From Bacteroidales bacterium (lineage in GTDB: Bacteria > Bacteroidota > Bacteroidia > Bacteroidales > UBA7960), in contig SLOR01000238.1 of assembly GCA_007132395.1 (NCBI GenBank), positions 1 through 16,422 of the forward strand: DNA of 16,422 nucleotides, read 5' to 3'. Under the pieces are notes generated by a model that saw only the letters and a list, made by a program, of their open reading frames with translations, was not told the origin of the DNA and ran no database searches. The position numbers were made by a program, and so were the translations under genes. Positions 1 through 7,676 of the stretch are shown in pieces (within the stretch, counting starts at the first letter, position 1; each line of letters begins with the position of its first letter).

Positions 1-2
1 AT

Positions 3-779
3 CCTTTCATCAAGGCGGTGCGTTTCAGGCGCAATTACGGCAAGTCGGCTGCACTGAACGTGGGCTTTGAAAAGTGTATAGGAAAGGTGGTAATAACCAT
101 GGATGCTGACCTGCAGGATAGCCCGGATGAAATACCAGAGCTGTATGACATGATTGTTGAAGGAAAATATGACATGGTGAGCGGCTGGAAAAAGAAACGC
201 TACGATCCCATTTCCAAAACTGTTCCCACCAAGCTCTACAACTGGGCCACACGAAAGGTTACAGGCATTCATCTGCACGATTTTAACTGCGGCGTGAAAG
301 CTTACAAATTACAAGTCGTAAAAGCCATTGAGGTGTATGGCGAAATGCACCGATATATACCAGTAATGGCCAAGTGGGCCGGATTTCATCATATTGGTGA
401 AAAGGTAGTGGAACACCGTAAGCGCAAGTATGGCAATACCAAATTTGGCCTTGAACGCTTTGTCAACGGCTTTCTGGATTTGATGTCTATCAGCTTTGTT
501 ACCAGGTTTGGACGCAAGCCCATGCACCTGTTTGGTTTATTTGGCACATTGCTTTTCATCCTGGGTTTTACCATTGCAACCTACCTGGCATTTGCCAAGT
601 TTATCTGGGGGGAGTATCACATGACCGAGCGCCCCCTGTTCTATTTTGGCATGCTGGCAATGATACTGGGAACACAACTTTTTTTGGCAGGCTTCCTTGG
701 TGAATTGATATCGCGCAATGCGGCAGACCGCAATAATTATTTAATAGAAAAAACTACAGAAGAAAATTGGCAAAAATAA
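3..779 (+). CDS. Family 2 glycosyltransferase, membrane-anchored (5' end outside window)
   Basis: The reading frame is already open at the left edge (first whole codon at 3), so the N-terminal roughly 50 residues are missing and the GTG at 18 is not the true start. The visible part carries the GT-A nucleotide-sugar and metal motif DADLQD, within a stretch typical of DPM1/GtrB-like enzymes, which move a sugar from a nucleotide donor to a polyprenyl phosphate or another lipid-linked acceptor. Two hydrophobic segments near the C-terminus (about 537-605 and 640-705) should anchor it in the inner membrane, followed by a short polar tail. It overlaps the next glycosyltransferase by 13 bp, and gmhA and gmhB follow, so it probably serves envelope polysaccharide synthesis. 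The family call is firm; donor and acceptor cannot be read from the sequence. Confidence 0.9.
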   Translation, partial: PFIKAVRFRRNYGKSAALNVGFEKCIGKVVITMDADLQDSPDEIPELYDMIVEGKYDMVSGWKKKRYDPISKTVPTKLYNWATRKVTGIHLHDFNCGVKAYKLQVVKAIEVYGEMHRYIPVMAKWAGFHHIGEKVVEHRKRKYGNTKFGLERFVNGFLDLMSISFVTRFGRKPMHLFGLFGTLLFILGFTIATYLAFAKFIWGEYHMTERPLFYFGMLAMILGTQLFLAGFLGELISRNAADRNNYLIEKTTEENWQK

Positions 780-1915
780 TCATACTCGGATCGGCTTATC
801 CCCTGAGGGCAGGCGGGCTTTCTACTTTCAATGAAAGACTCGCCGAGGAGTTCATGGCTCTTGGTCATGAGGTAATCATCTATACTTTTTCCCTGCAATA
901 CCCTTCTTTTTTGTTTCCGGGCAAAACACAGTACGCTATTCGTCCTGCGCCCCCCGATTTAGATATAAGGGTGAAGGTAAACAGCATCAATCCCATTAAC
1001 TGGTGGCTCACCGGCAGAGAAATAAAAAAAGAAAATGCCGATTTACTGGTGATACGCTATTGGCTACCCTTTATGGCTCCCTGTCTGGGTACCATTGCCG
1101 CTATCGTGAGGAAAAACCATAAAACACGCGTGGTTACCATCGCCGACAATATCATTCCGCATGAGAAAAGGCCTGGCGACAAGCTGCTAACACGCTATTA
1201 TGTAAAAAGAAGTGATGGATTTGTGACGCTAAGCAAATCGGTGCTCAAGGATTTATGTGGCTTTGATAAAAAGGGAAAACCCAAAATTTATTCTCCTCAT
1301 CCACTGTATGATAATTTTGGAGAAAAAATGCCAAGAGAAGAGGCTTTAGAAAAACTCAAGCTCTCACCGGATTACCATTACATCTTGTTCTTTGGCTTTA
1401 TCCGCGATTACAAAGGTCTGGATATACTCTTGCATGCCATGGCAGATGAAAAGCTCAACGACCTGCCCATAAAACTAATCGTGGCAGGGGAGTTCTATTC
1501 TTCAGAGCAGCCTTATTTTAAAATTATGCGCGATAAGGGACTGGGCAACAGGGTGATTTTACATACCAGCTTTATTCCCAACGAAAAGGTTGCGGCCTAT
1601 TTCTGTGCCAGCGACCTTGTGGTGCAGCCTTACAAAGATGCTACACAGAGCGGCGTTACACAGGTTGCCTATCATTTTGGAATACCTATGGTGGTAACCA
1701 ACGTGGGGGCACTACCGGAAATGGTTCCCAATAATGTGGCTGGCCTGGTGGTAAAACCTGAACCCGGAGAAGTTGCAGATGCCATTTATCGTTTCTTCAA
1801 AAATCATATGGAAGAAGAATTGAAAAAAGGAGTGGAATCACAAAAAAAGCGTTTCTCCTGGACCAGATTGGTGGAGGCCGTTTTTAAAGCGGGGAAAACC
1901 CCTGTGCAACATTAG
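767..1915 (+). CDS. Family 4 glycosyltransferase (GT-B fold)
   Basis: This 382-residue protein has the two Rossmann-like halves of GT-B enzymes. The N-terminal KIIILGSAYPLRAGG strand and loop binds the acceptor side. The C-terminal half has the donor-binding stretch with A292-T-Q-S-G-V-T and ends in a VTNVGALPEMV segment. In this subgroup the usual E-x7-E motif is altered around the first Glu. No membrane segment is seen, so it is probably cytosolic or peripheral. The start is a TTG at 767, inside the end of the upstream gene; the frame has no ATG or GTG before the family's N-terminal strand, and upstream it closes at a stop at 734. The overlap implies translational coupling. It likely adds a sugar to the same glycan as the upstream GT2; specificity is unknown. 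Confidence 0.9.
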   Translation: MAKIIILGSAYPLRAGGLSTFNERLAEEFMALGHEVIIYTFSLQYPSFLFPGKTQYAIRPAPPDLDIRVKVNSINPINWWLTGREIKKENADLLVIRYWLPFMAPCLGTIAAIVRKNHKTRVVTIADNIIPHEKRPGDKLLTRYYVKRSDGFVTLSKSVLKDLCGFDKKGKPKIYSPHPLYDNFGEKMPREEALEKLKLSPDYHYILFFGFIRDYKGLDILLHAMADEKLNDLPIKLIVAGEFYSSEQPYFKIMRDKGLGNRVILHTSFIPNEKVAAYFCASDLVVQPYKDATQSGVTQVAYHFGIPMVVTNVGALPEMVPNNVAGLVVKPEPGEVADAIYRFFKNHMEEELKKGVESQKKRFSWTRLVEAVFKAGKTPVQH

Positions 1916-1939
1916 AACTCAATAGAATCGAAAATATTT

Positions 1940-2521
1940 ATGCTTCAAAATATTCAGGAAAGTTTTCAGAAATCCATTGCCGTTAAGGAATTAAGTTTAA
2001 ATAATCCCTTGTTGTTAAAGGCTCTGGAAGAGGCCATTGCTGCAGTAGTAGAATGCTACAGGGGCGATGGCAAGGTATTGTTTTGCGGTAATGGAGGCAG
2101 CGCAGCCGATGCACAGCATCTGGCGGCAGAGCTCTCGGGGAGGTTTTATTACGACCGTGAGCCACTATTTGCCGAAGCCCTGCATGTAAATTCATCATTT
2201 GTTACGGCCGTGGCCAATGATTACGGTTACAACCGTGTATTTGCGCGCATGGTGCAGGCTGCCGGAAGGAAGGGAGATGTACTGGTGGCTTTTTCCACTT
2301 CAGGAAATTCTCCCAATATCCTGGAAGCCATACATTCTGCCCGCAGTCAGGAGATGAAAATTATTGGCTTTACCGGGGAAAGCGGGGGAGAGATGAATGC
2401 CTTGTGCGATATTCTTTTGAAGGTGCCTTCGCAGGATACGCCACGTATCCAGGAAGTGCATATTCTGATGGGGCATATTCTTTGTCAGCAGGTGGAAGAA
2501 ATTTTGTTTCCCAAAGCCTGA
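1940..2521 (+). CDS. gmhA: Sedoheptulose-7-phosphate isomerase GmhA
   Basis: This 193-residue single SIS-domain protein has the length expected of GmhA. GmhA converts D-sedoheptulose 7-phosphate to D-glycero-D-manno-heptose 7-phosphate, the first step of nucleotide-heptose synthesis. The phosphate-binding CGNGGSAADAQH motif sits at 49-60 and the second serine loop FSTSGNS at 118-124. His60, Glu64, Gln171 and His179 lie one residue from the zinc and active-site positions known in the E. coli enzyme. It starts 24 bp after the GT4 stop and precedes a GmhB-like phosphatase, supporting a heptose role over a generic sugar isomerase. The kinase and nucleotidyltransferase of the pathway are not in the window and may lie upstream. 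Confidence 0.93.
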   Translation: MLQNIQESFQKSIAVKELSLNNPLLLKALEEAIAAVVECYRGDGKVLFCGNGGSAADAQHLAAELSGRFYYDREPLFAEALHVNSSFVTAVANDYGYNRVFARMVQAAGRKGDVLVAFSTSGNSPNILEAIHSARSQEMKIIGFTGESGGEMNALCDILLKVPSQDTPRIQEVHILMGHILCQQVEEILFPKA

Positions 2522-2615
2522 AACCGCTTGTAGAACCTACTAATGGCTGAAAGGCATTACTATTAAAGCAAAGATTCAGCTAAACCCGAATTTTAACGAA
2601 TCAAAAAAAGACGCA

Positions 2616-3185
2616 ATGGCTTTTGGCAGCAAAAAAGCTTTACAACCCGATGAAACCTGGAGTTTATTTCTCGATCGCGATGGAGTGATCAATCAGCGCA
2701 TTGTTGATGAATATGTAGTGGATGTCAATGGGTTCAAATGGATAGAAGGAGTAAAGGAAAGTATCACCTGGTTTTCAGGTGTTTTTGGCCCCATCGTAGT
2801 AGTTACCAATCAGCAGGGAATCGCCAAGGGACTCATGACGGAAAGCGATCTGCATGAAATACACAGGTTTATGATAAAAGAGATTGAGGAAAGCGGGGGC
2901 AGAATAGACAAAGTTTATTATTGCCCCGCTTTGCACGCTCATAATCATTTCTGCCGAAAACCTTCCCCGGGAATGGCTCTTAAAGCCAAAAAGGATTTTC
3001 CCCGGATAAACTTTCAAAAGTCGGTTATGGTGGGCGATAGCATATCTGATATGGAATTTGGCAAGAAACTTAAAATGACAACCGTTTTTATAAGTGATGA
3101 TAAAAAACTAATTAGCTGCAACGATGCGCTGATTGATTATGTATTTCCAGGCCTTAAAGAGTTTTGCGATTATCTCAGGCAATAA
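2616..3185 (+). CDS. gmhB: D-glycero-manno-heptose-1,7-bisphosphate 7-phosphatase, GmhB-like HAD hydrolase
   Basis: This is a 189-residue HAD superfamily IIIA phosphatase. Motif I is LFLDRDGVIN with nucleophile Asp20 and acid/base Asp22, motif II is TNQQGIAKG (64-72), Lys115 lies in CRKPSPG, and motif IV is GDSISD (Asp141, Asp145). GmhB removes one phosphate from heptose 1,7-bisphosphate; the same fold also occurs in histidinol-phosphatases, but the adjacent gmhA favours heptose. The family's zinc loop normally reads C-x-H ... C-x-C just before RKP. Here it is C103-P-A-L-H-A-H-N-H-F-C113, so two of the four usual ligand positions differ and histidines are the only nearby substitutes. The 94-bp gap after gmhA shows no clear promoter. 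Confidence 0.82.
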   Translation: MAFGSKKALQPDETWSLFLDRDGVINQRIVDEYVVDVNGFKWIEGVKESITWFSGVFGPIVVVTNQQGIAKGLMTESDLHEIHRFMIKEIEESGGRIDKVYYCPALHAHNHFCRKPSPGMALKAKKDFPRINFQKSVMVGDSISDMEFGKKLKMTTVFISDDKKLISCNDALIDYVFPGLKEFCDYLRQ

Positions 3186-3231
3186 TACAGCCCCATTGAA
3201 TAAATACTGGTCTGTTCATCTTAATCCAGTG

Positions 3232-3328
3232 ATTACCGGTAGCAGAAATAAATATTTTAAGGAGCAATCTATAACTAATATTTTAGTTACAAAACAATAC
3301 TCCATCAACCCTGTTGGTAATATTTTTT
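3232..3328 (+). terminator. Possible large branched terminator after gmhB
   Basis: An 11-pair closing stem joins 3232-3242 with 3311-3321 (three of the pairs are G-U) and is followed at once by six T residues at 3323-3328. Inside it, GGAG (3261-3264) can pair with CTCC (3300-3303), enclosing a perfect 7-bp hairpin TAACTAA-tatt-TTAGTTA (3272-3289). The position, 47 bp after the gmhB stop and before an unrelated gene, fits a transcript end. The stems are AT-rich and were paired by eye, so stability is uncertain. It could also be a structured 3' UTR or a small RNA. Confidence 0.4.
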
Positions 3329-3425
3329 AAGATAATTATACTTCTGACAATAATCAATCCGTGAATCACGTGTATAAGACAAATAGTTAATTTGTAATTT
3401 CGTTCCCCAAATTCAACCCATACCT

Positions 3426-4217
3426 ATGCAAGTAAAACGATTCAATCTTTCTTTGTTACTTCTATGTTTAACCCTTTTGCTGCAGGCAAATGCATACGCG
3501 GGCGAGTTCAATAAAAAGGATGAGCAGGGCAGGCGTCAGGGTGAATGGAGAGGATATTTTGCCAGTGGTGCATTACGATATGAAGGACAGTTTGTTAATA
3601 ATGAACCCATTGGCGTTTTTACATATTATTATCCCCAGGGTGGTGTGCGTGCCGAGTTGATTCATGAAAAGGGAGAGGAAGCCGTAAAAGCCACTTATTA
3701 TCACCGCAACCGCCGCCAATCTATAATGGGGGAAGGTTTCTTCGTAAACCAGAAAATGAATGGTTTATGGCGCTTTTTCAATGAGCAGGGCGTATTGCTT
3801 GCCGAGCATTTTTACCATGAAGGTGAGAACCATGGTGTATGGAAGACCTATTATGACAACGGCACACTGGCAGAAATGCAAACCTGGCACCGGGGTGAAC
3901 AACAAGGCCCCATGGAAAGATATTTCCCCGATGGCACATTATATATGAGGGCCCATTATGAAAATAACCTCCTAAACGGTGCCTATGAAATATATCATGT
4001 AAACGGACAACTTTCCCTGCAGGGTGTATATCGCGATGACCTGAATGAAAATACCTGGACTTATTATACTCCCAACGGAGAAATCATTCGAAAAGTCACC
4101 TACAAGGATGGCATGATAGTGCACGAGGAAGTCCTCTTGGATTTGGAAGAGGAAGCAATACCCCTGCGACCGGGGCCTTCCAGGCACGACACCCCATGGG
4201 ATATGAACGGTTTTTAA
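3426..4217 (+). CDS. Exported MORN-repeat (YwqK-like) protein
   Basis: This 263-residue protein opens with a clear signal peptide (basic MQVKRF, then a leucine-rich core, likely cleaved after A-Y-A near residue 25). The rest is about eight tandem MORN_2-type repeats of roughly 22-24 residues, with the pattern G-x-W-x-x-Y-[FY]-x-x-G-x-L-x-x-x-x-x-Y-x-x-G. Databases often call such proteins 'YwqK family antitoxin', but no toxin gene lies nearby, and an exported repeat protein is unlikely to be a classical antitoxin. It lacks a lipobox, so it should be periplasmic or secreted. Its molecular role is unknown; MORN repeats are usually structural or binding modules. It is separated from gmhB by 240 bp and probably has its own promoter, though none is convincing. 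Confidence 0.8.
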   Translation: MQVKRFNLSLLLLCLTLLLQANAYAGEFNKKDEQGRRQGEWRGYFASGALRYEGQFVNNEPIGVFTYYYPQGGVRAELIHEKGEEAVKATYYHRNRRQSIMGEGFFVNQKMNGLWRFFNEQGVLLAEHFYHEGENHGVWKTYYDNGTLAEMQTWHRGEQQGPMERYFPDGTLYMRAHYENNLLNGAYEIYHVNGQLSLQGVYRDDLNENTWTYYTPNGEIIRKVTYKDGMIVHEEVLLDLEEEAIPLRPGPSRHDTPWDMNGF

Positions 4218-4301
4218 AACATCATCGCTCGATTCAGGTTTTATTAGTATATTTCAAAAACCAATAGTATAAAGATTATTTTTTGCTGTTAAAAGAACGC
4301 T

Positions 4302-4994
4302 ATGCCCTTAATCAGAACCGTATTCCCCTATGCCTTCGGGCTTTTTTTCCTTGTTTCAGCCCTGGTGTTCAGTGCCTGCGAAACCACGGAAGCTGAGCCC
4401 GCTTACCTGGGGCATGATTATTTTGGCTACTCGGAAGGAGCCTGGCTGGTATATGATGTGGACTCAACGGTGTATGACGACTTTCTGGGAGAGGTGTTTC
4501 ATTATCAATACCAGGTAAAAGAGTTGAATGCCGCAGTGTTTGTTAATAGTCAGGATGAAGAAAGAATGCGACTGGAAAGATTCTGGCGCGAGGATGATGA
4601 GGATGCCTGGAAGCCCAAGAATGTATGGACTTCTGCTCTATTGCCCTCCAGGGCCATAAAAACTGAAGAGAATATTGTCTATGTGAAACTTACCTTCCCC
4701 GTGAGGCAAAATGCAAGTTGGAACGGAAACGCTTATAATATCCGGACCGATCAATCGTATGTGATTACCCACACTCATCAGCCTATGGAGGTGGGTACAC
4801 TTCAGTTTGATTCAACAGTAAGGGTGCTGCAAAGGGAGTTTATAACCCTAATAGGTGAAGAACTGCAATATGAAATCTATGCCACGGGCGTTGGGATGAT
4901 ATATAAAAGATACGTTGATTTGAGTAAGGAAATAGATGGCACTATTATAAGAGGGGTGGATTATTCTTATACGCTGTCGGAGTTCGGTTATTGA
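4302..4994 (+). CDS. Putative lipoprotein of unknown function
   Basis: I do not recognise this 230-residue protein. The N-terminus is a lipoprotein signal: hydrophobic segment then the lipobox F-S-A-C with Cys26 as lipidation site, and the mature part begins C-E-T-T-E. The mature part is acidic, rich in aromatic residues and apparently all-beta by its alternating pattern (for example GAWLVYDVDSTVYDD and TGVGMIYKRYVDLSKEI), which would suit a periplasmic or surface domain. It ends 43 bp before the T9SS-sorted protease, on the same strand, so the two are likely co-transcribed and the protein may accompany the protease. A stretch resembling a -7 box (TATTTTTTG, near 4276-4285) lies just upstream but has one base too many. 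Confidence 0.75.
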   Translation: MPLIRTVFPYAFGLFFLVSALVFSACETTEAEPAYLGHDYFGYSEGAWLVYDVDSTVYDDFLGEVFHYQYQVKELNAAVFVNSQDEERMRLERFWREDDEDAWKPKNVWTSALLPSRAIKTEENIVYVKLTFPVRQNASWNGNAYNIRTDQSYVITHTHQPMEVGTLQFDSTVRVLQREFITLIGEELQYEIYATGVGMIYKRYVDLSKEIDGTIIRGVDYSYTLSEFGY

Positions 4995-5037
4995 TATCAG
5001 TCACCGGGGCCGTTAATTCTGTTTTAAAGAATCCTGT

Positions 5038-6753
5038 ATGATGCATCGTTTACCCGTACTGCTCATCCTTTGGTTTTCTGTCTTTTCAGTCAGGGCAGAA
5101 ACCCCGCTAATGATATGGGTAGAATTTTCGGATAAAAACCATTCGCCATACAGCTTATCTCATCCTTCCGAGTTTTTAAGCAGTCGTGCCCTTGAAAGGC
5201 GTCAGAAACAGAACATTCCACTGGATTTTTTCGATTTACCTGTTTCTCCTGCCTATACGGAAGCACTCCTTTCAGACAGTCTGGTGGAAATCCTTTACAC
5301 CAGCCGCTGGTTCAATGGTGCATTGCTCAGTGTTCAGGGTGAGGCTTCCCTTATTCAGCTTATGGAATATGAATTCATTAACCAGGTCGAAAATGTAAAA
5401 CCCTCCCCGGAAAGTCTAGAAAGCAAAAGTGAAAGCAATGTCGGCGGACTTCAGTTTGCCCGCACGGAAACGCCGGACAGTGTGTCACATCTGCAGGATT
5501 ACACAGCTGTATTTCCATACTCATTTATGCATACTCTCAATAATTATCCTTATTACGGAGCTAGCAGCGGGCAGGTAAGCATGCTTAAAGGTGATGTGTT
5601 GCACAAAAACGGGTACTGGGGTCTGGGTAAGGTTATCGCATTGCTGGATGCAGGATTCAGGTATGTTGATAGCCTGGAAGCTTTTGATTACATGTGGAAT
5701 CATAACCGCATACTGGGGTACAAAAATTTTGTGGCACCGGGTGAAAATGTATTTGAAGAACATGTACATGGAGCCTACGTATTGTCAGTAATGGCGGCTT
5801 ACCTGCCGGGAATGTTTTCCGGGGCTGCATTGGGGGCTTCCTACTGGCTGCTGCGTACAGAAGATGCCAGGTCGGAGTTTCGTATTGAAGAATATAACTG
5901 GTTGGCAGGAGCCGAATTTGCCGACAGTGTGGGGGCCGATATCCTCAATTCTTCCCTGGGTTATACCCGCTTTGATGATGTTTCCCAGGATTATACCTAC
6001 GATGATTTGGATGGAAATACCACTGTGGTGGCAAGGGCGGCTAATATGGCTTTTAGCAGGGGAATGTTAGTAGTAAACAGTGCCGGAAACTATGGTTCGC
6101 AAAACTGGAGTTATATTGGTTCACCGGCCGATGCCCATAATGCTATTGCTGTAGGGGGTACCAACGCCGAGGGTACCCGGGTGGGTTTCAGCTCCATAGG
6201 CCCCACTCCCGACGGACGCATAAAGCCCGATATTATGGCGCAGGGGCAAGGGGTGGCGGTAATCAACTCCTTTGGTTCCATCAGTAATGCCAACGGGACT
6301 TCCTTCGCTGCGCCCCTGATATCAGCCCTGGCGGCATGCCTGTGGCAGGAATTCCCCGCTGCCAGCAACCAGGAAATTAAAAACGCTATCATTCGCAGTG
6401 CCAATCGCTATTTCAAACCTGATAATCATTACGGGTTTGGTATCCCGGATTTCGAGCTGGCCTCTGCATTGCTTAAAAAGCAGTTTGAAGATCCCTATTT
6501 TATCACCTTACTGCACAATCCTATTATGCCGGAATCGGTGATTAAGTTTTATAATGAAAAAAAGGGTTATGTGAGCCTTGATTTATTCAACGGCAGTGGT
6601 CAGAGAATCTGGTCGCAGGAAAATATTGTCGTTAATCCGGGTTTTAATCACATCAAGCCTTTTTCTGACTTTCATCAGCTAACTTCCGGTATTTATTTTA
6701 TCAGGGTCAACTTCGGGCACCGCTCCGAGTTGCTAAAAGCTATCAAATTATAG
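5038..6753 (+). CDS. S8 subtilisin-like serine protease with T9SS sorting domain
   Basis: This 571-residue secreted protease starts with a signal peptide (about 1-20). A prodomain-like region follows (about 22-120), with the FLSSRALERRQKQ stretch common in Bacteroidota subtilases. The catalytic triad is readable: Asp204 in IALLDAG, His244 in HVHGAYVLS and Ser422 in NGTSFAAP, with oxyanion Asn351 in SAGN. The last 80 residues or so (SLDLFNGSGQ ... SGIYFIRV ... LLKAIKL) form a type A C-terminal sorting domain, which directs export across the outer membrane by the type IX secretion system and is then cleaved off with surface attachment or release. Substrate unknown. Two ATGs stand side by side at 5038 and 5041; the first is used here. 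No terminator is seen after the stop. Confidence 0.92.
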   Translation: MMHRLPVLLILWFSVFSVRAETPLMIWVEFSDKNHSPYSLSHPSEFLSSRALERRQKQNIPLDFFDLPVSPAYTEALLSDSLVEILYTSRWFNGALLSVQGEASLIQLMEYEFINQVENVKPSPESLESKSESNVGGLQFARTETPDSVSHLQDYTAVFPYSFMHTLNNYPYYGASSGQVSMLKGDVLHKNGYWGLGKVIALLDAGFRYVDSLEAFDYMWNHNRILGYKNFVAPGENVFEEHVHGAYVLSVMAAYLPGMFSGAALGASYWLLRTEDARSEFRIEEYNWLAGAEFADSVGADILNSSLGYTRFDDVSQDYTYDDLDGNTTVVARAANMAFSRGMLVVNSAGNYGSQNWSYIGSPADAHNAIAVGGTNAEGTRVGFSSIGPTPDGRIKPDIMAQGQGVAVINSFGSISNANGTSFAAPLISALAACLWQEFPAASNQEIKNAIIRSANRYFKPDNHYGFGIPDFELASALLKKQFEDPYFITLLHNPIMPESVIKFYNEKKGYVSLDLFNGSGQRIWSQENIVVNPGFNHIKPFSDFHQLTSGIYFIRVNFGHRSELLKAIKL

Positions 6754-7076
6754 CACAGCCACCCCGGCGTGCAAACTCATTCCGATTTAACCCTTCCTAA
6801 AATAGCTTATTTAATCTTCCTATTTTCTTGTATTTCAACAGATAAGTACTGAAAAGGGACTCTGTTTTCCCTTTGTATTTTTTCATAGGATGTGATAAGG
6901 TACGAAAAGATATATTTTATGCTATTCTCAGGGGGATATAATGATGGTATTGCCAAAGATTCTTCGGTTGGGTTTCTTTCCCCGGGGAGAAGAAGAAATG
7001 ATAAATACCTAGGAACTATTTGAGAAAAGATACACTCAGCAGAGTAGGGTAAACCAATAAAGTGAACTTAGCCTTA

Positions 7077-7096
7077 TGTAAATTGTGAAGTTTACA
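7077..7096. promoter_or_regulatory. Inverted TGTAAA-N8-TTTACA, candidate operator
   Basis: Two 6-bp half-sites in perfect inversion (7077-7082 and 7091-7096) are separated by 8 bp, a spacing suitable for a dimeric helix-turn-helix protein. The right half is part of an AGTTTACA copy. The regulator encoded at 7677 is the obvious candidate binder, but this is inference. Confidence 0.4.
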
Positions 7097-7184
7097 GTAT
7101 TAAAATAAAATTAAAATGCAGAATAGAAATAATTTTTAAAATTTACATTTAGAAATTACCAAAAAGTATTAATGAGGTTACAGA

Positions 7185-7192
7185 TGTAAACT
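7185..7192 (-). repeat. AGTTTACA copy 2 (reverse orientation)
   Basis: Read on the + strand it is TGTAAACT. It is preceded by TTACAGA, giving TTACA-ga-TGTAA (7178-7189), a perfect inverted pair of 5-bp arms. It belongs to the set of five exact 8-mers in this region. Confidence 0.5.
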
Positions 7193-7461
7193 GTCAATTC
7201 ACAATAAAACAAAGCAATGATAATCACAAATGTAATTTTACGCCGATTTACATGCGTGAATCGAATACTGTCAATATACTGATTATAATGGATGTTACTT
7301 TTGTGAAATCACTATTGGTAAAAAGTAAATGTTACAAATGGAAAATTATAATCCTTACCTTTTAACAATCGGGCCTTATTAGCTAAATCAACCATAATGC
7401 ACAAGGTTAAAATACTGGTATCCTGTGTTTTTAGACTTCTATATCAAGTATTTAATTAATA

Positions 7462-7482
7462 TAAGAGCTGTTTTTGCTCTTA
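7462..7482. other. Perfect 7-bp hairpin in the gene-free region
   Basis: TAAGAGC (7462-7468) and GCTCTTA (7476-7482) flank a 7-base loop, TGTTTTT. The T-run is in the loop and none follows the stem, so it is not a standard terminator. It may be a regulatory or small-RNA hairpin, or chance in AT-rich DNA. Confidence 0.35.
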
Positions 7483-7580
7483 ATTGCATGAATGCCCCTT
7501 GTTTAGTAGATTATTCTCTTAAGTACTACTAATACAAAGACTATTACGAGCCAGTGTAAGCTTTACTTTAAACAAAATGC

Positions 7581-7667
7581 AGTTTACACTTGTATATTTA
7601 CTAAAAAATAGCTAAGTTTACAATTGTATTTCCATGCTAACGCACGGAGAGTTCAATGTTGTAAACT
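7581..7667. promoter_or_regulatory. Cluster of three AGTTTACA sites just upstream of the XRE gene
   Basis: Exact copies lie at 7581-7588 (+), 7615-7622 (+) and 7660-7667 (-), the last ending 9 bases before the ATG at 7677. The middle copy overlaps the perfect palindrome TACAATTGTA (7619-7628). Such a cluster over the start of a helix-turn-helix gene suggests autoregulation. No TAnnTTTG promoter is visible among them. Confidence 0.45.
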
Positions 7668-7676
7668 GAAATTGCA

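Larger units (their letters stand above)
6754..7676. other. 923-bp AT-rich gene-free region with repeated TTTACA/TGTAAA sites
   Basis: No convincing coding sequence lies here; the open frames are very short. Base use is visibly richer in A+T than in the neighbouring genes. The 8-mer AGTTTACA occurs five times on one strand or the other, and three more TTTACA/TGTAAA hexamers are scattered through it. One pair forms TGTAAA-N8-TTTACA (7077-7096), and TACAATTGTA (7619-7628) is a perfect palindrome. A hairpin is at 7462-7482. A pyrimidine run (6973-6983) switches to a purine run (6984-6998) around CCCCGGGG. A lone TAnnTTTG match, TACTTTTG, is at 7296-7303 without a good -33 partner. I see no tRNA, riboswitch or insertion-sequence end. 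Confidence 0.6.

Noticed and set aside
3133..3330. 65-residue open frame overlapping the gmhB end
   Set aside because: It overlaps gmhB in another frame, resembles no family and runs through the terminator-like fold.
3395..3402. TAATTTCG before the MORN gene as a -7 box
   Set aside because: One mismatch to TAnnTTTG and no TTTG at the -33 distance.
6754..6773. GCAC...GTGC pairing just after the protease stop as a terminator
   Set aside because: Only 4 pairs and no T-run directly after it.
6973..6998. CCCCGGGG with flanking pyrimidine and purine runs as a hairpin
   Set aside because: The palindrome has no loop and the arms soon mismatch; kept only as a note on the spacer.
7227..7234. CAAATGTA, a TAnnTTTG match on the minus strand
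   Set aside because: No gene follows it in that direction and no -33 partner was seen.
7288..7365. 25-codon open frame from ATG 7288
   Set aside because: Short, no ribosome binding site, composition as expected by chance in AT-rich DNA. A similar 20-codon frame from ATG 7397 was dropped for the same reason.
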